Of a stretch of DNA of 64,000 nt, positions 9,984 through 18,761 are shown one piece after another. Position 1 is the first letter of the stretch. Every line of letters begins with the position of its first letter. The notes under the pieces were generated by a model that was given only the letters and a program-made list of their open reading frames with translations, was not told the origin of the DNA and ran no database searches. This stretch comes from Flavimaribacter sediminis (GTDB taxonomy: Bacteria; Pseudomonadota; Alphaproteobacteria; Rhizobiales; Rhizobiaceae). Both the position numbers and the translations under genes were made by a program. Where the stretch lies: NCBI RefSeq assembly GCF_019492055.1, contig NZ_JAICBX010000001.1, positions 992,001-1,056,000 of the forward strand, read 5' to 3'.

Positions 9984-11285
9984 TCAGCCGAACACCCGTT
10001 TGAAGATCGCATCGACCTGTTTCGTATGGTAGCCGAGATCGAATTTCTCGCGAAGATCCTCTTCGGAAAGAGCGGCGCGCACGTCCTTGTCCGCCAGCAG
10101 TTCCGTCAGGAAGTCCTTACCATCCTCCCAGACCTTCATCGCGTTGCGCTGGACCAGCCGGTAGGCGTCCTCGCGGCTGACGCCGGCCTGGGTCAGCGCA
10201 AGCAGCACGCGCTGCGAATGCACCAGCCCCTTGAACTTGTTCAAATTGGCCAGCATGGTTTCGGGATAGACGACCAGCTTCTCAATGACGCCCGTCAGGC
10301 GCGCCAAAGCGAAATCTAGCGTTACGGTGGCGTCCGGACCGATCATGCGTTCAACCGAGGAGTGCGAAATGTCGCGCTCGTGCCAGAGCGCGACGTTCTC
10401 CATCGCCGGCATCGCGTAGGAGCGCACCATGCGCGCGAGGCCTGTCAGGTTTTCCGTCAGCACCGGATTGCGCTTGTGCGGCATTGCGGACGAGCCCTTC
10501 TGGCCCGGCGAGAAATATTCCTCGGCTTCCAGAACTTCCGTACGCTGCAGGTGGCGGATCTCGACGGACAGCCTCTCAACCGAAGAGGCGATCACGCCGA
10601 GCGTTGCGAAGAACATGGCGTGCCGGTCGCGCGGTATCACCTGCGTGGACACCGGCTCGGCCTTCAGGCCCATCGCGCTCGCCACATGCTCCTCGACGCG
10701 CGGATCGATATTGGCGAAGGTGCCGACTGCGCCGGAGATCGCGCAGGTTGCGATTTCCTCGCGGGCGGCTTCCAGCCGCGTCCGGCACCGTTCGAACTCG
10801 GCGTAGGCAAAGGCGAGTTTGACGCCGAAGGTTGTTGGTTCCGCGTGAATGCCGTGGCTTCGGCCGATGGTAATCGTGTCTTTATGCTCCAGGGCGCGCT
10901 TTTTCACTGCTTCCAGCAACTTGTCCATATCTGCAAGCAGGATGTCGCTCGCCTTGACCAGTTGCACGTTGAAGCAGGTGTCGAGCACGTCCGACGAGGT
11001 CATGCCCTGATGGACGAAACGGGCGTCCGGTCCGACAATCTCGGCAAGGTGAGTCAGGAAGGCGATGACGTCGTGCTTGGTTTCCCGCTCGATCTCGTCG
11101 ATCCGGTCTACATCGAACTCGGCGGCTTTGCCTTTTTCCCAAATGGTTGCAGCGGCGCTTTTCGGAATAACGCCCAGTTCGGCAAGAGCGTCGCAGGCGT
11201 GCGCCTCGATCTCGAACCAGATGCGGAACTTGGATTCCGGGGACCAGATGGTCGTCATTTCAGGGCGGGAATATCTGGGAATCAT
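9984..11285 (-). CDS. purB: adenylosuccinate lyase
   Basis: The 433-residue product is adenylosuccinate lyase, acting twice in AMP synthesis. The fumarase/aspartase superfamily signature SSAMPHKRNPVLTEN is near residue 270, and TSSDVLDTC and the HGIHAEPTTFG segment with its catalytic histidine are in place. The length is normal for the short bacterial type. It lies in a minus-strand series behind rpe and a membrane-protein gene rather than with the other pur genes. Confidence 0.97.
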   Translation of the reverse strand: MIPRYSRPEMTTIWSPESKFRIWFEIEAHACDALAELGVIPKSAAATIWEKGKAAEFDVDRIDEIERETKHDVIAFLTHLAEIVGPDARFVHQGMTSSDVLDTCFNVQLVKASDILLADMDKLLEAVKKRALEHKDTITIGRSHGIHAEPTTFGVKLAFAYAEFERCRTRLEAAREEIATCAISGAVGTFANIDPRVEEHVASAMGLKAEPVSTQVIPRDRHAMFFATLGVIASSVERLSVEIRHLQRTEVLEAEEYFSPGQKGSSAMPHKRNPVLTENLTGLARMVRSYAMPAMENVALWHERDISHSSVERMIGPDATVTLDFALARLTGVIEKLVVYPETMLANLNKFKGLVHSQRVLLALTQAGVSREDAYRLVQRNAMKVWEDGKDFLTELLADKDVRAALSEEDLREKFDLGYHTKQVDAIFKRVFG

Positions 11286-11343
11286 GGGTTCTTGCAGTTG
11301 TTGGAGGGAACGGCCCGCCTGCTAGCAGATATCGCCCGCGATC

Positions 11344-11826
11344 TCAACGCAAAGCTTTCGCCAACGCGTAGCTGGCCAAAGCAAGCAGCGGAATACCGGT
11401 GGGTAAAAAGTAGCGGCTGCCCATGACGAGGAACTGGAAAGAGGCGGCAATTCCCGATGCGGCGATATAGAACGGCCACATCCATCCGATGGCGCTCGGA
11501 TGGTAGTATCCGTTCGAATATTGAAAGCTGATTGCGAAGACAATCGCCGTTGCTGCGATCGTCAGGATCACGAGGCACAGAAATGATGCTGAAACACGGG
11601 CGGTGAACGGTTTTTCGGCGGCGATGCGCCGGGCAATGAGCCGAGCCGGCGAGAAGCCAGCGAGTCCGCCTGCAAAATAGAGCGCGACCAGGCCATTGGT
11701 GTTGAGCGTATGACCGTCCAGCCAGAAGCGCAGATCGATCAGCACAGTCACCGCCATCGCCGTTCCCCACAGGAGTGAGCCGATGGCCAGGGCGCCGATC
11801 GATGGCTGCCTGTTGCGGCGATCCAC
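11344..11826 (-). CDS. hypothetical integral membrane protein
   Basis: A 160-residue protein with about five hydrophobic segments, beginning around IGALAIGSLLWGTAMAVTVL and ending with PLLALASYALAKALR. It has a small basic loop with RLIARRIAAEKP. I do not recognise the family. The GTG start was chosen because it lies five bases after the rpe stop; the open frame continues upstream into rpe in a different frame and is not expected to be translated there. No strong ribosome-binding site is visible, so coupling to rpe is likely. Confidence 0.65.
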   Translation of the reverse strand: MDRRNRQPSIGALAIGSLLWGTAMAVTVLIDLRFWLDGHTLNTNGLVALYFAGGLAGFSPARLIARRIAAEKPFTARVSASFLCLVILTIAATAIVFAISFQYSNGYYHPSAIGWMWPFYIAASGIAASFQFLVMGSRYFLPTGIPLLALASYALAKALR

Positions 11827-11830
11827 GAGG

Positions 11831-12505
11831 TCAGCCGCACTCCGTCGCGGCAGCGCGGATCGCGTCGATGTTTTTCTTGTAGTGCTCTTCAGTCCCGCCT
11901 TTGAATACCGCAGAGCCGGCGACGAAAACATTGACGCCCGCCGCGGCGGCGAGTGGGGCGGTTTCCGGGGTGACGCCGCCGTCAATTTCAAGGTCGATCG
12001 GGCGATCGCCGATCATGGAGTCGATACGGCGGGCCTTGTCGAGAACGCCGCCGATGAATTTCTGGCCGCCGAAGCCGGGGTTGACGCTCATCACCAACAC
12101 CAGATCGATCATGTCGATGACCGCCTCCAGCGCGTGTTCGGGTGTCGCTGGATTGAGCGATACACCTGCTTTTTTGCCGAGAGCGCGGATCGCCTGGACC
12201 GATCGGTGAAGATGGGGTCCCGCTTCAGCATGCACCGTGATGATGTCGCAGCCGGCCTCCGCAAAGGCTTCCAGATAGGGGTCGCAAGGCGCGATCATCA
12301 GGTGGCAGTCGAACGTGGCATGCGTGTGTGGGCGCAGCGCTTTGATGACGTCAGGGCCGTAGGAGATATTCGGCACGAAATGCCCGTCCATGACATCCAG
12401 GTGCACCCAGTCCGCGCCGGCCGCGACGACGTCGCGCACTTCCTGGCCAAGCCTCGAAAAGTCGGATGCGAGGATGGAGGGAGCAATCTTGACGGGGCGT
12501 TTCAT
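11831..12505 (-). CDS. rpe: ribulose-phosphate 3-epimerase
   Basis: The 224-residue TIM-barrel enzyme interconverts ribulose-5-phosphate and xylulose-5-phosphate. It has the start [18 protein letters not shown], the metal-site segments [15 protein letters not shown] and FDCHLMI, and the signature [15 protein letters not shown] with [12 protein letters not shown] and the C-terminal AGSAVFKG phosphate-binding loop. All catalytic aspartates and histidines are visible. It precedes the membrane-protein gene by four bases. Confidence 0.97.
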   Translation of the reverse strand: MKRPVKIAPSILASDFSRLGQEVRDVVAAGADWVHLDVMDGHFVPNISYGPDVIKALRPHTHATFDCHLMIAPCDPYLEAFAEAGCDIITVHAEAGPHLHRSVQAIRALGKKAGVSLNPATPEHALEAVIDMIDLVLVMSVNPGFGGQKFIGGVLDKARRIDSMIGDRPIDLEIDGGVTPETAPLAAAAGVNVFVAGSAVFKGGTEEHYKKNIDAIRAAATECG

Positions 12506-12576
12506 TGGTTGGCTCGGTTGTTGATGGTGTTTGGCCCAGCCTCTAGCACCTCGGCCGTCCGGTTACAAACCGCCAT

Positions 12577-13611
12577 TCAGTCCTGTGAATCTCCAAACAG
12601 GGTTCGCCAGGCGGGCATGACGTCGCCCGGCGCCGGCACGGCCTCATAAACCCCGCGAGCGATTGCGCGCGCCATAACCGCGCCTGCGGCTGCGCACATT
12701 TCGAGCATCTGGTCCGAATCCGGACGCTGTCCGCTCGCGCCAGTGGCGATCGCGAAGACCAGGTCGCCGTCATGGGCCGTGTGGGTCGGCCAGATCGCGC
12801 GGGCGAAGCCGTCATGCGCGGATATGGCGAGCCGCTTGGCTTCAGCCTTGGTCAGGACTGCGTCGGTTGCGATAACGCCGATCGTCGTGTTGGTTCCAGG
12901 TTGCGGGGTCCGGCCGCGCTGCAGGTTGCGGAACTTGATACGCAGATCGGTGGCGTCCGCGCCGAATTCGTTTGGCAGGCCAAGGCCGCCGAATTCGTCG
13001 TCTATCTCAAACGGCGAAGCCCAGAAATGCGGACCTTCGCCAACCAGAACCGACCCCATCGGATTGGCCGCGACGATTGCGCCGAGGGTGATCTCGTCTC
13101 CCACCCGGCAGGACGCGGAGCCCAGGCCTCCCTTGACGATCGCCGTCAGCGCGCCGTGGCCGGCGCCGGCCGTCCCGAGGTCGAAAGTTTTTGCGGCGTT
13201 TTGCACGGCCGCGTATCCCAGTTCGCGATAGGGAGAATATCGTCCCCAGTCCTTGTCTCCACCGTTGGTCAGGTCGAAGATAATGGCTGAGGGCACAATG
13301 GGAATCCGGAAATCGCCGGTCTGGAAGCCGACGCCCTGTTCGCGCAGGGCCGCCTGAACCCCCGACGCGGCGTCGAGGCCAAACGCCGAACCGCCGGAAA
13401 TCGCGATGGCGTCGATTTGCTCGACTGCGTTGTGCGGTTCAAGGAGATCGGTCTCGCGGGTGCCCGGCGCGCCGCCGAGGACCTGCACCGCCGCTGTCGC
13501 CGGTTTCGGGCAGACAAGGGCGGTTACGCCCGATTTCAATGTATCGTCGTCGGCGTTGCCCACAAGCAACCCGTCGACGTCGGTAATGAGATTGAAGGGT
13601 CCGGGTTTCAC
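12577..13611 (-). CDS. P1-family (DmpA-like) aminopeptidase/amidase
   Basis: The 344-residue product belongs to the self-processing P1/DmpA peptidases, which hydrolyse N-terminal residues or amides. The start KPGPFNLITDVDGLLVGNA is the family opening. The central GGSAFGLDAASGV segment is present, and the expected autocleavage site is Asn241-Thr242 within GTNTTIGVIATDA, where the threonine becomes the nucleophile. I chose the GTG at 13611, with AGAGG in front, because it gives the family start; an ATG at 13665 would overlap the upstream gene by 32 bases. It follows the periplasmic binding protein gene by 22 bases. Confidence 0.88.
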   Translation of the reverse strand: MKPGPFNLITDVDGLLVGNADDDTLKSGVTALVCPKPATAAVQVLGGAPGTRETDLLEPHNAVEQIDAIAISGGSAFGLDAASGVQAALREQGVGFQTGDFRIPIVPSAIIFDLTNGGDKDWGRYSPYRELGYAAVQNAAKTFDLGTAGAGHGALTAIVKGGLGSASCRVGDEITLGAIVAANPMGSVLVGEGPHFWASPFEIDDEFGGLGLPNEFGADATDLRIKFRNLQRGRTPQPGTNTTIGVIATDAVLTKAEAKRLAISAHDGFARAIWPTHTAHDGDLVFAIATGASGQRPDSDQMLEMCAAAGAVMARAIARGVYEAVPAPGDVMPAWRTLFGDSQD

Positions 13612-13633
13612 GCAATACCTCTGATCGGAAAGG

Positions 13634-14746
13634 TTACTGGCTGTCAGCCGGGACGAACTCGACATCCCGCCAGACCATAAGGCGCATGGGATTGTCTCGC
13701 CGGTCGCCGTCGGCTGCAAAGGAGATCGGCCCAAGCGCCGTTCGGAATGCGCCTTTGGACATTTCCTGCGCTACGCTGGTGTCGGCCATTTCCGCGGACC
13801 GTTTGGACGCAAGCGCGATCTGGGCCGCGGCGAAAGCCGGTATGCGGTATCCGTTCGCGGGCGTCTCGGTTCTCTCGAAAACGGCGCGGGCTGCGGCAGC
13901 CGTGTCAAGCGTTTCGGCGCCGGGCAACATGACGGCGAAAACGCCGTTGGCAAGCGGCGGATCTGCATCCGGCGCGTTCAGCGCATCGCCGCCCATGAAG
14001 GTCAGTTCCAGCCCGGCTTCCGCAGCGTCCCTTGCAATAATCGCCGCATCGGGTCGGTCTCCGCCGAGGAAAATATGTGTTGCTCCGGATTTCTCGAGCC
14101 GCCGTACAAGCGGAAACTGCTTTTCCTGCGACGGACGGTAATTGTCGACGAACACCGGCTTGATGCCTGTTGTTTCGAGCGCCAGGCGCACGGATTCGGC
14201 CAGTTCGCGACCATAGACCGTGCCGTCGTCGATGAGCGCCAGCGGCTTGCCCGACCATTGCGTGGCGATTGTTTCGGCAATCTTGTCTGATTCATCCGCG
14301 ACGCTCGGGGCCAATCGGTAAAACTCCCAACCGAAACGGTCGGCGTCTTCTGAAACAAGTTCGGAACGCACGCCGAGGGTGATTGCCGGAATATCGGATG
14401 ATGACAGGATTGGCAGGGCCGACGCCAGGCTCTCCATGCACAGGAATCCTATGACCACGTCCACGCCGGCCTCGACGAACGCGCTGGCGGCGTCCGCGCC
14501 GCTTTCGGCGTCGCAATTGTCCGGTTCATCGACAATGTCGACGATTGATCCGGGGGCCGTATCGGCAAAAATTCTGACCCCTTGATCGACCTGTTCGCCG
14601 AGAATGGAGAAATTGCCGTCAGAAGGCGCGAATATGCCGATGCGCAGACCTTGTGGGCGCGATTGCGCATGCGCCATTCCGGTTGGATCCATCAAGATGG
14701 CGAGAAGGAGCGCTGCCAGCAGCCTGTTGGACCTGAATTTTACCAT
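13634..14746 (-). CDS. periplasmic ligand-binding protein, branched-chain amino acid type, without transporter genes
   Basis: A 370-residue type I periplasmic binding protein: a signal peptide (LLAALLLAILMDPTGMAHA), then GLRIGIFAPSDGNFSILGEQVDQGVRIF and GVDVVIGFLCMESLASALPIL. Two cysteines (DNCD and FLCME) could form a disulfide, as in some proteins of this family. No permease or ATPase gene is near. A start eight codons further upstream (14770) is also possible; neither has a clear Shine-Dalgarno sequence. It heads the minus-strand array leading to the P1 peptidase, rpe and purB. The ligand cannot be predicted. Confidence 0.82.
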   Translation of the reverse strand: MVKFRSNRLLAALLLAILMDPTGMAHAQSRPQGLRIGIFAPSDGNFSILGEQVDQGVRIFADTAPGSIVDIVDEPDNCDAESGADAASAFVEAGVDVVIGFLCMESLASALPILSSSDIPAITLGVRSELVSEDADRFGWEFYRLAPSVADESDKIAETIATQWSGKPLALIDDGTVYGRELAESVRLALETTGIKPVFVDNYRPSQEKQFPLVRRLEKSGATHIFLGGDRPDAAIIARDAAEAGLELTFMGGDALNAPDADPPLANGVFAVMLPGAETLDTAAAARAVFERTETPANGYRIPAFAAAQIALASKRSAEMADTSVAQEMSKGAFRTALGPISFAADGDRRDNPMRLMVWRDVEFVPADSQ

Positions 14747-15059
14747 GTGTTGTCGGCTTTCGGAGCGCATTCCTGTTCGTTTGGCGAACGCATCTGACGA
14801 GTTCGTTCATTCTGACGCTGACGAAAGCAGCCTGAAAGGATGCCGTCGCCAGCGCTGGTCCACCGTTTCGATTTGGACACGAGCAGGCGGCGTTCGTCAA
14901 TGTGAGGGGTTGAAAAATCGAACAGGCTGCCTGACCACAAACAAGAGCTGTCGCAGCTGCAGGCGAAAGAAAAATTCGCCTGTGGTGCTTTCATTCAAAG
15001 CCAATCCATTTATGTAGGACGATACGCCGCGGACGTCGCGGCTGCGTCGGAGATTGCAA
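14747..15059. other. divergent intergenic region, 313 bases
   Basis: This stretch separates the binding-protein gene (minus) from the flavin reductase gene (plus), so it should hold promoters in both directions. I found no convincing -35/-10 pair, no conserved RNA and no repeat. Open frames crossing it lack ribosome-binding sites and family features. Confidence 0.5.
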
Positions 15060-15554
15060 TTGTTGGACAGCAAAACAGTCAACGCACAGGATTATCGGGA
15101 CGCCATGGCGCATTACGCCGGCCATGTGCAGCTTGTCACCACAGAGCATGAGGGCGTTCGCCGCGGGGTGACGGTGACGGCGGCGTGCTCGGTTTCCGAT
15201 AATCCTCCCACGGTTCTGGTCTGCCTGAACCGATCCAATGCGAGTAATGGAATATTTCTCGACAGGGGGTATTTTGCGCTCAACACGCTGTCGGTTCAGC
15301 ATCAGGAAATGGCGGCGGCGTTCGCCGGATTCGACAACAAGACTGCTGAAGAACGGTTCGCCATGGCTCGGTGGGATACGCTCGTCACCGGATGCCCGAC
15401 CCTGATGGACGCCACGGCTGTTTTTGATTGCCGGCTGATTGAGCATAAGATCGTCGCGACACACATGATCCTGTTCGGGGAAGTGGTCGGCTTGCGTGAA
15501 ACCGAAAGCCAGCAGGCGCTGATGTTTCTGGAGCGCACCTGGAGAACCTTGTAG
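15060..15554 (+). CDS. flavin reductase family protein (HpaC/NTAB type)
   Basis: The product of about 164 residues is a flavin reductase-like FMN-binding split-barrel protein. Typical segments are DYRDAMAHYAGHVQLVTTEH, GVTVTAACSVSDNPPTVLVCLNRSNASNGIF, FALNTLSVQHQEMAAAFAG and the C-terminal HMILFGEVVGL. Such proteins give reduced FMN or FAD to a partner. No ATG is suitable; TTG at 15060, seven bases after GGAG, is the best start, with TTG codons at 15054 and 15063 as alternatives. It ends four bases before the MoxR gene, so it is part of the molybdoenzyme-maturation operon. Confidence 0.82.
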   Translation: MLDSKTVNAQDYRDAMAHYAGHVQLVTTEHEGVRRGVTVTAACSVSDNPPTVLVCLNRSNASNGIFLDRGYFALNTLSVQHQEMAAAFAGFDNKTAEERFAMARWDTLVTGCPTLMDATAVFDCRLIEHKIVATHMILFGEVVGLRETESQQALMFLERTWRTL

Positions 15555-15558
15555 TCAA

Positions 15559-16488
15559 ATGTCGAAAAACGAAATCAAAGCCTTTCCCGCGACAATCGAT
15601 GAAACGCAGGCGCTTCTCGAAGGTCAGGACTACGTCGCAAGCCGCGCGCTTTCCACCGTTTTGTATCTGGGGCTCAAGATGCGCCGGCCGATCTTCCTCG
15701 AAGGAGAGGCGGGCGTCGGCAAAACAGAAATCGCCAAGGTGCTTTCCCAGGCGTTGGGCCGGCCGCTGATCAGGCTGCAGTGCTACGAGGGTCTCGATAT
15801 CTCGTCTGCTGTTTATGAATGGAATTATCCGGCGCAAATGCTGGAGATCCGCATGGCTGAAGCCACCGGCGAAACAAGTCGCGAAAGTATAGAACAGGGC
15901 ATCTTTTCCGAACGCTACCTGATCAAGCGTCCCGTTTTGCAGGCGGTGTCGGCGCCGGAGGGCGAAGCGCCCGTCTTCTTGATCGACGAACTCGATCGCA
16001 CAGACGAGGCCTTCGAGGCTTTTCTCCTCGAGATCCTTTCCGACAACCAGGTGACGATCCCCGAAATCGGCACGATCAAGGCGGCGGAACCGCCGATCGT
16101 GATCATCACGACCAACCGAACGCGCGAGATCCACGACGCCTTGAAGCGGCGTTGCCTTTATCATTGGGTGGATTATCCGGATGCTGCGACGGAGCTCGAG
16201 ATTATCAGACGCAAGGTGCCGGGTTGCAACGAGGAACTGTCGGCCGAGATCGTCGCCTATGTTCAGAAGTTGCGCGAGATCGAGCTTTTCAAGAACCCGG
16301 GCGTCGCCGAAACGATAGACTGGGCGACTGCCTTGACCGAACTCGACAAGCTGGCGCTTGATCCTGAAACCGTGTCCGACACGTTGGGAACACTCCTCAA
16401 ATACCAGGACGACATCGCCCGCATCGAGGGCAGCGAAGGTCGTAAAATCCTCGAAGAGGTCAAATCCGACCTGTCCGCGGCGCAGTAG
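15559..16488 (+). CDS. MoxR-type AAA+ ATPase, CoxD-like
   Basis: A 309-residue MoxR-class ATPase. Walker A is FLEGEAGVGKTE near residue 48, Walker B is PVFLIDELDRTDEAFEAFLLE, and sensor 1 is IITTNRTREI. Together with the adjacent VWA gene it forms the CoxD-CoxE pair that matures the active site of CO dehydrogenase and related molybdenum hydroxylases, using ATP hydrolysis to remodel the apoenzyme. The role is inferred from this pairing and from the XdhC-type genes downstream. Six bases separate it from the next gene. Confidence 0.88.
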   Translation: MSKNEIKAFPATIDETQALLEGQDYVASRALSTVLYLGLKMRRPIFLEGEAGVGKTEIAKVLSQALGRPLIRLQCYEGLDISSAVYEWNYPAQMLEIRMAEATGETSRESIEQGIFSERYLIKRPVLQAVSAPEGEAPVFLIDELDRTDEAFEAFLLEILSDNQVTIPEIGTIKAAEPPIVIITTNRTREIHDALKRRCLYHWVDYPDAATELEIIRRKVPGCNEELSAEIVAYVQKLREIELFKNPGVAETIDWATALTELDKLALDPETVSDTLGTLLKYQDDIARIEGSEGRKILEEVKSDLSAAQ

Positions 16489-16494
16489 AGTGAG

Positions 16495-17709
16495 ATGACC
16501 ACAACCGACAAGGCAGTGGAAGCCGGCCGGCTGGCCGACAATATTGTATTTTTCGCGCGAACCCTGCGTAAGGCCGGCATGCGGATCGGGCCGGCGGCGG
16601 TTCGGGACGCAATCGAAGCGGTTCGCGCCGGCGGCATCGGCTCTCGCGAGGATTTCTACTGGACGCTGCACGCCGTTCTCGTCAATCGCCGCGAGGACCA
16701 TGTCCTGTTCGACGAGGCGTTTCGGCTCTTCTGGCGTTCGCGCGACCTTGTCGAAAAGATGCTGGAATTGTTTTCACCCGTGGCGCCGCCCAACCGGCCG
16801 CGCGAGAAGCCCCGCGCCGGTGAAACACGCATCAATGACGCGCTGGCCGAAAACCGCCGCAATCCGCCGTCGCGCGACGCGCCGCCGGAGATCGAAGTGG
16901 ATGCGCGGCAATCGAGCTCCGGGACGGAAGTTCTCAGATCGCTTGATTTCGCCCAGATGACGGCTGCCGAATTGGAAGAGGCCAAGCGGGCTCTCGGTCG
17001 GATGGTTTTGCCCGTGGATATGGTACGAACGCGCCGCTATCGACGCGCGTCGAACGGGCGGTATATCGATCCTCGCGCCACCATGCGAACCGCGCTGCGA
17101 CGCGGCGGCTCGATCATATTGCCCGAGTTTCGAAAACGCAGGGAGATCCATCCGCCGCTGGTCGTGCTGGCCGATATCTCCGGATCCATGAACCAGTACA
17201 CGCGTATTTTCCTGCATTTCCTGCATCTCCTCACCGAGAAGCGCCGCAAGGTTCACACCTTTCTCTTCGGCACGCGTTTGACCAACGTCACCCGGCAGAT
17301 GCGTTTCAAGGATCCCGACGTCGCTGTGGAGGAATGCTCGGCAGCGGTGGAGGACTGGTCGGGAGGCACGCGCATCGCCGAAACCCTGGAGGAGTTCAAT
17401 CGTCTGTGGTCGCGGCGCGTGCTGTCGCAGGGCGCGGTTGTGCTGCTGATCACGGACGGTCTGGAGCGGGAGGTGGACAATGATCTCGAAGCGCAGATCG
17501 AGAGGCTGCACAAATCCTGCCGACGACTCATCTGGCTTAATCCGTTGCTGCGTTTTGACGGGTTCGAGGCGCGGGCAGGCGGCGTGAGAAAGATGCTCCC
17601 GCATGTTGACGAGTTCCGCGCCGTGCACAATCTTAACGCCATATCCGATCTGGTTTCAGCGCTGGACGGAGGCGGCAAGGCCGATGTGGATCCACGGCGG
17701 TTCCTTTAG
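16495..17709 (+). CDS. VWA domain protein, CoxE-like
   Basis: A 404-residue protein with a C-terminal von Willebrand A domain. The metal-ion-dependent adhesion site is intact: DISGSMNQY near residue 227, and LLITDGLERE further on. The N-terminal half is helical and arginine-rich, with a proline-rich linker around residue 110. It matches the CoxE family that works with CoxD-type MoxR ATPases on molybdenum hydroxylases. It stands directly between the ATPase and the XdhC-type genes. Confidence 0.88.
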   Translation: MTTTDKAVEAGRLADNIVFFARTLRKAGMRIGPAAVRDAIEAVRAGGIGSREDFYWTLHAVLVNRREDHVLFDEAFRLFWRSRDLVEKMLELFSPVAPPNRPREKPRAGETRINDALAENRRNPPSRDAPPEIEVDARQSSSGTEVLRSLDFAQMTAAELEEAKRALGRMVLPVDMVRTRRYRRASNGRYIDPRATMRTALRRGGSIILPEFRKRREIHPPLVVLADISGSMNQYTRIFLHFLHLLTEKRRKVHTFLFGTRLTNVTRQMRFKDPDVAVEECSAAVEDWSGGTRIAETLEEFNRLWSRRVLSQGAVVLLITDGLEREVDNDLEAQIERLHKSCRRLIWLNPLLRFDGFEARAGGVRKMLPHVDEFRAVHNLNAISDLVSALDGGGKADVDPRRFL

Positions 17710-17735
17710 GCGGCTTGATCCGAAGGAGATTTTTC

Positions 17736-18065
17736 ATGAGCAATGTCGAAGATATACAGGATCCGCTCTCCATTGCCGAGAAATGGAAGCAGGAAGGACG
17801 GGAGGTTGCGATCGCCACCGTCGTTCAAACCTGGGGATCGGCGCCGCGACCCGTAGGCAGTCATCTGGTGATCGATGGCGAGGGCAACTTCCAGGGATCC
17901 GTCTCTGGCGGTTGTGTCGAAGGCGCCGTCGTCAGTGAAGCGCTGGACGTTATCGGCGCCGGACAATCGAAGATGCTGGAATTCGGCGTCGCCGACGAGA
18001 CGGCCTGGCGGGTTGGGCTTTCCTGCGGCGGAAAGATATCGGTCTTTGTCGAAAGGCTGGTATAG
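17736..18065 (+). CDS. XdhC/CoxI family protein, N-terminal-domain type
   Basis: The 109-residue product equals only the N-terminal domain of XdhC: REVAIATVVQTWGSAPRPVGSHLVI, GSVSGGCVEGAVVSEA and VGLSCGGKISVFVE. XdhC proteins bind the molybdenum cofactor, protect it and insert it after sulfuration. The two cysteines in SGGCVEG and SCGG are the conserved ones. AAGGAG seven bases upstream fixes the ATG. The Rossmann half of XdhC is the next gene, three bases on, so the protein is split rather than truncated. Confidence 0.9.
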   Translation: MSNVEDIQDPLSIAEKWKQEGREVAIATVVQTWGSAPRPVGSHLVIDGEGNFQGSVSGGCVEGAVVSEALDVIGAGQSKMLEFGVADETAWRVGLSCGGKISVFVERLV

Positions 18066-18068
18066 GCG

Positions 18069-18761
18069 GTGGATCTTCAACTCCTCAAAAAACTCAATGC
18101 GGAGCGGGCGGCGCGGCGCGCTGTGATCCACGTCACGGGCGTTGACGACGACGACGAACAACTCGTCCTGGAGCATGATGACATATCCGGAGAACTGGGA
18201 GAGGCGGTCGTCAGAGCTTTCAATTCGGGCAAATCGTCGATGGTCGAGATTGCCGGCCGTAGACAGTTCCTCAATGTCTATCTTCCTCCAGCGCGCATCG
18301 TCGTCATTGGTGCCGTCCACATCAGCCAGGCGCTGGCGCCCATGGCGAAACTTGCCGGTTTCGACGTGCGCATTATCGACCCGCGCACGGCCTTTGCCAC
18401 CGAAGCGCGGTTCGCTGATGTCGATCTGGCGGCGGAATGGCCTGATGAAGCGCTCAAGGCCCATCCGCTGGACGCTTATACCGCGCTTGCGGCGCTGACC
18501 CACGATCCCAAGATTGACGATTACCCGCTGCTGGCGGCGATCGATGCGCAATGCTTCTATATCGGCGCGCTCGGCAGCCGAAAGACGCATTCGTCCCGTG
18601 TGGCGCGGCTTGTCGAAGCAGGCAAGTCCGAGGCGGAGATCGAACGCATTTCCGCGCCCATCGGCCTCGATATCGGCGCGGCAAGCCCGTCCGAAATCGC
18701 AGTCGCCATTCTTGCGGACATCATCCAGGCGCTCAGAAAGCGAAAGGCGGCCGCCCCGTGA
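18069..18761 (+). CDS. XdhC/CoxF family protein, Rossmann-domain type
   Basis: The 230-residue product carries the C-terminal XdhC Rossmann domain: RIVVIGAVHISQALAPMAKLAGFDVRIIDPRTAFATEARF, AYTALAALTHDPKIDDYPLLAAI and the strongly conserved YIGALGSRKTHSSRVARL. Its start is GTG. A short N-terminal region with LEHDDISGELGEAV precedes the fold. With the preceding gene it completes the XdhC architecture on two chains. Its TGA overlaps the GTG of the next gene by four bases. Confidence 0.9.
   Translation: MDLQLLKKLNAERAARRAVIHVTGVDDDDEQLVLEHDDISGELGEAVVRAFNSGKSSMVEIAGRRQFLNVYLPPARIVVIGAVHISQALAPMAKLAGFDVRIIDPRTAFATEARFADVDLAAEWPDEALKAHPLDAYTALAALTHDPKIDDYPLLAAIDAQCFYIGALGSRKTHSSRVARLVEAGKSEAEIERISAPIGLDIGAASPSEIAVAILADIIQALRKRKAAAP

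Noticed and set aside
10362-11426. 354-codon plus-strand open frame opposite purB
   Set aside because: Antisense shadow of a complete, highly conserved gene; no start signal.
18069-18761. XdhC gene broken by a frameshift
   Set aside because: The two halves have separate stops and starts, a clean three-base gap and complete domains, so a natural split is more likely than a mutation.
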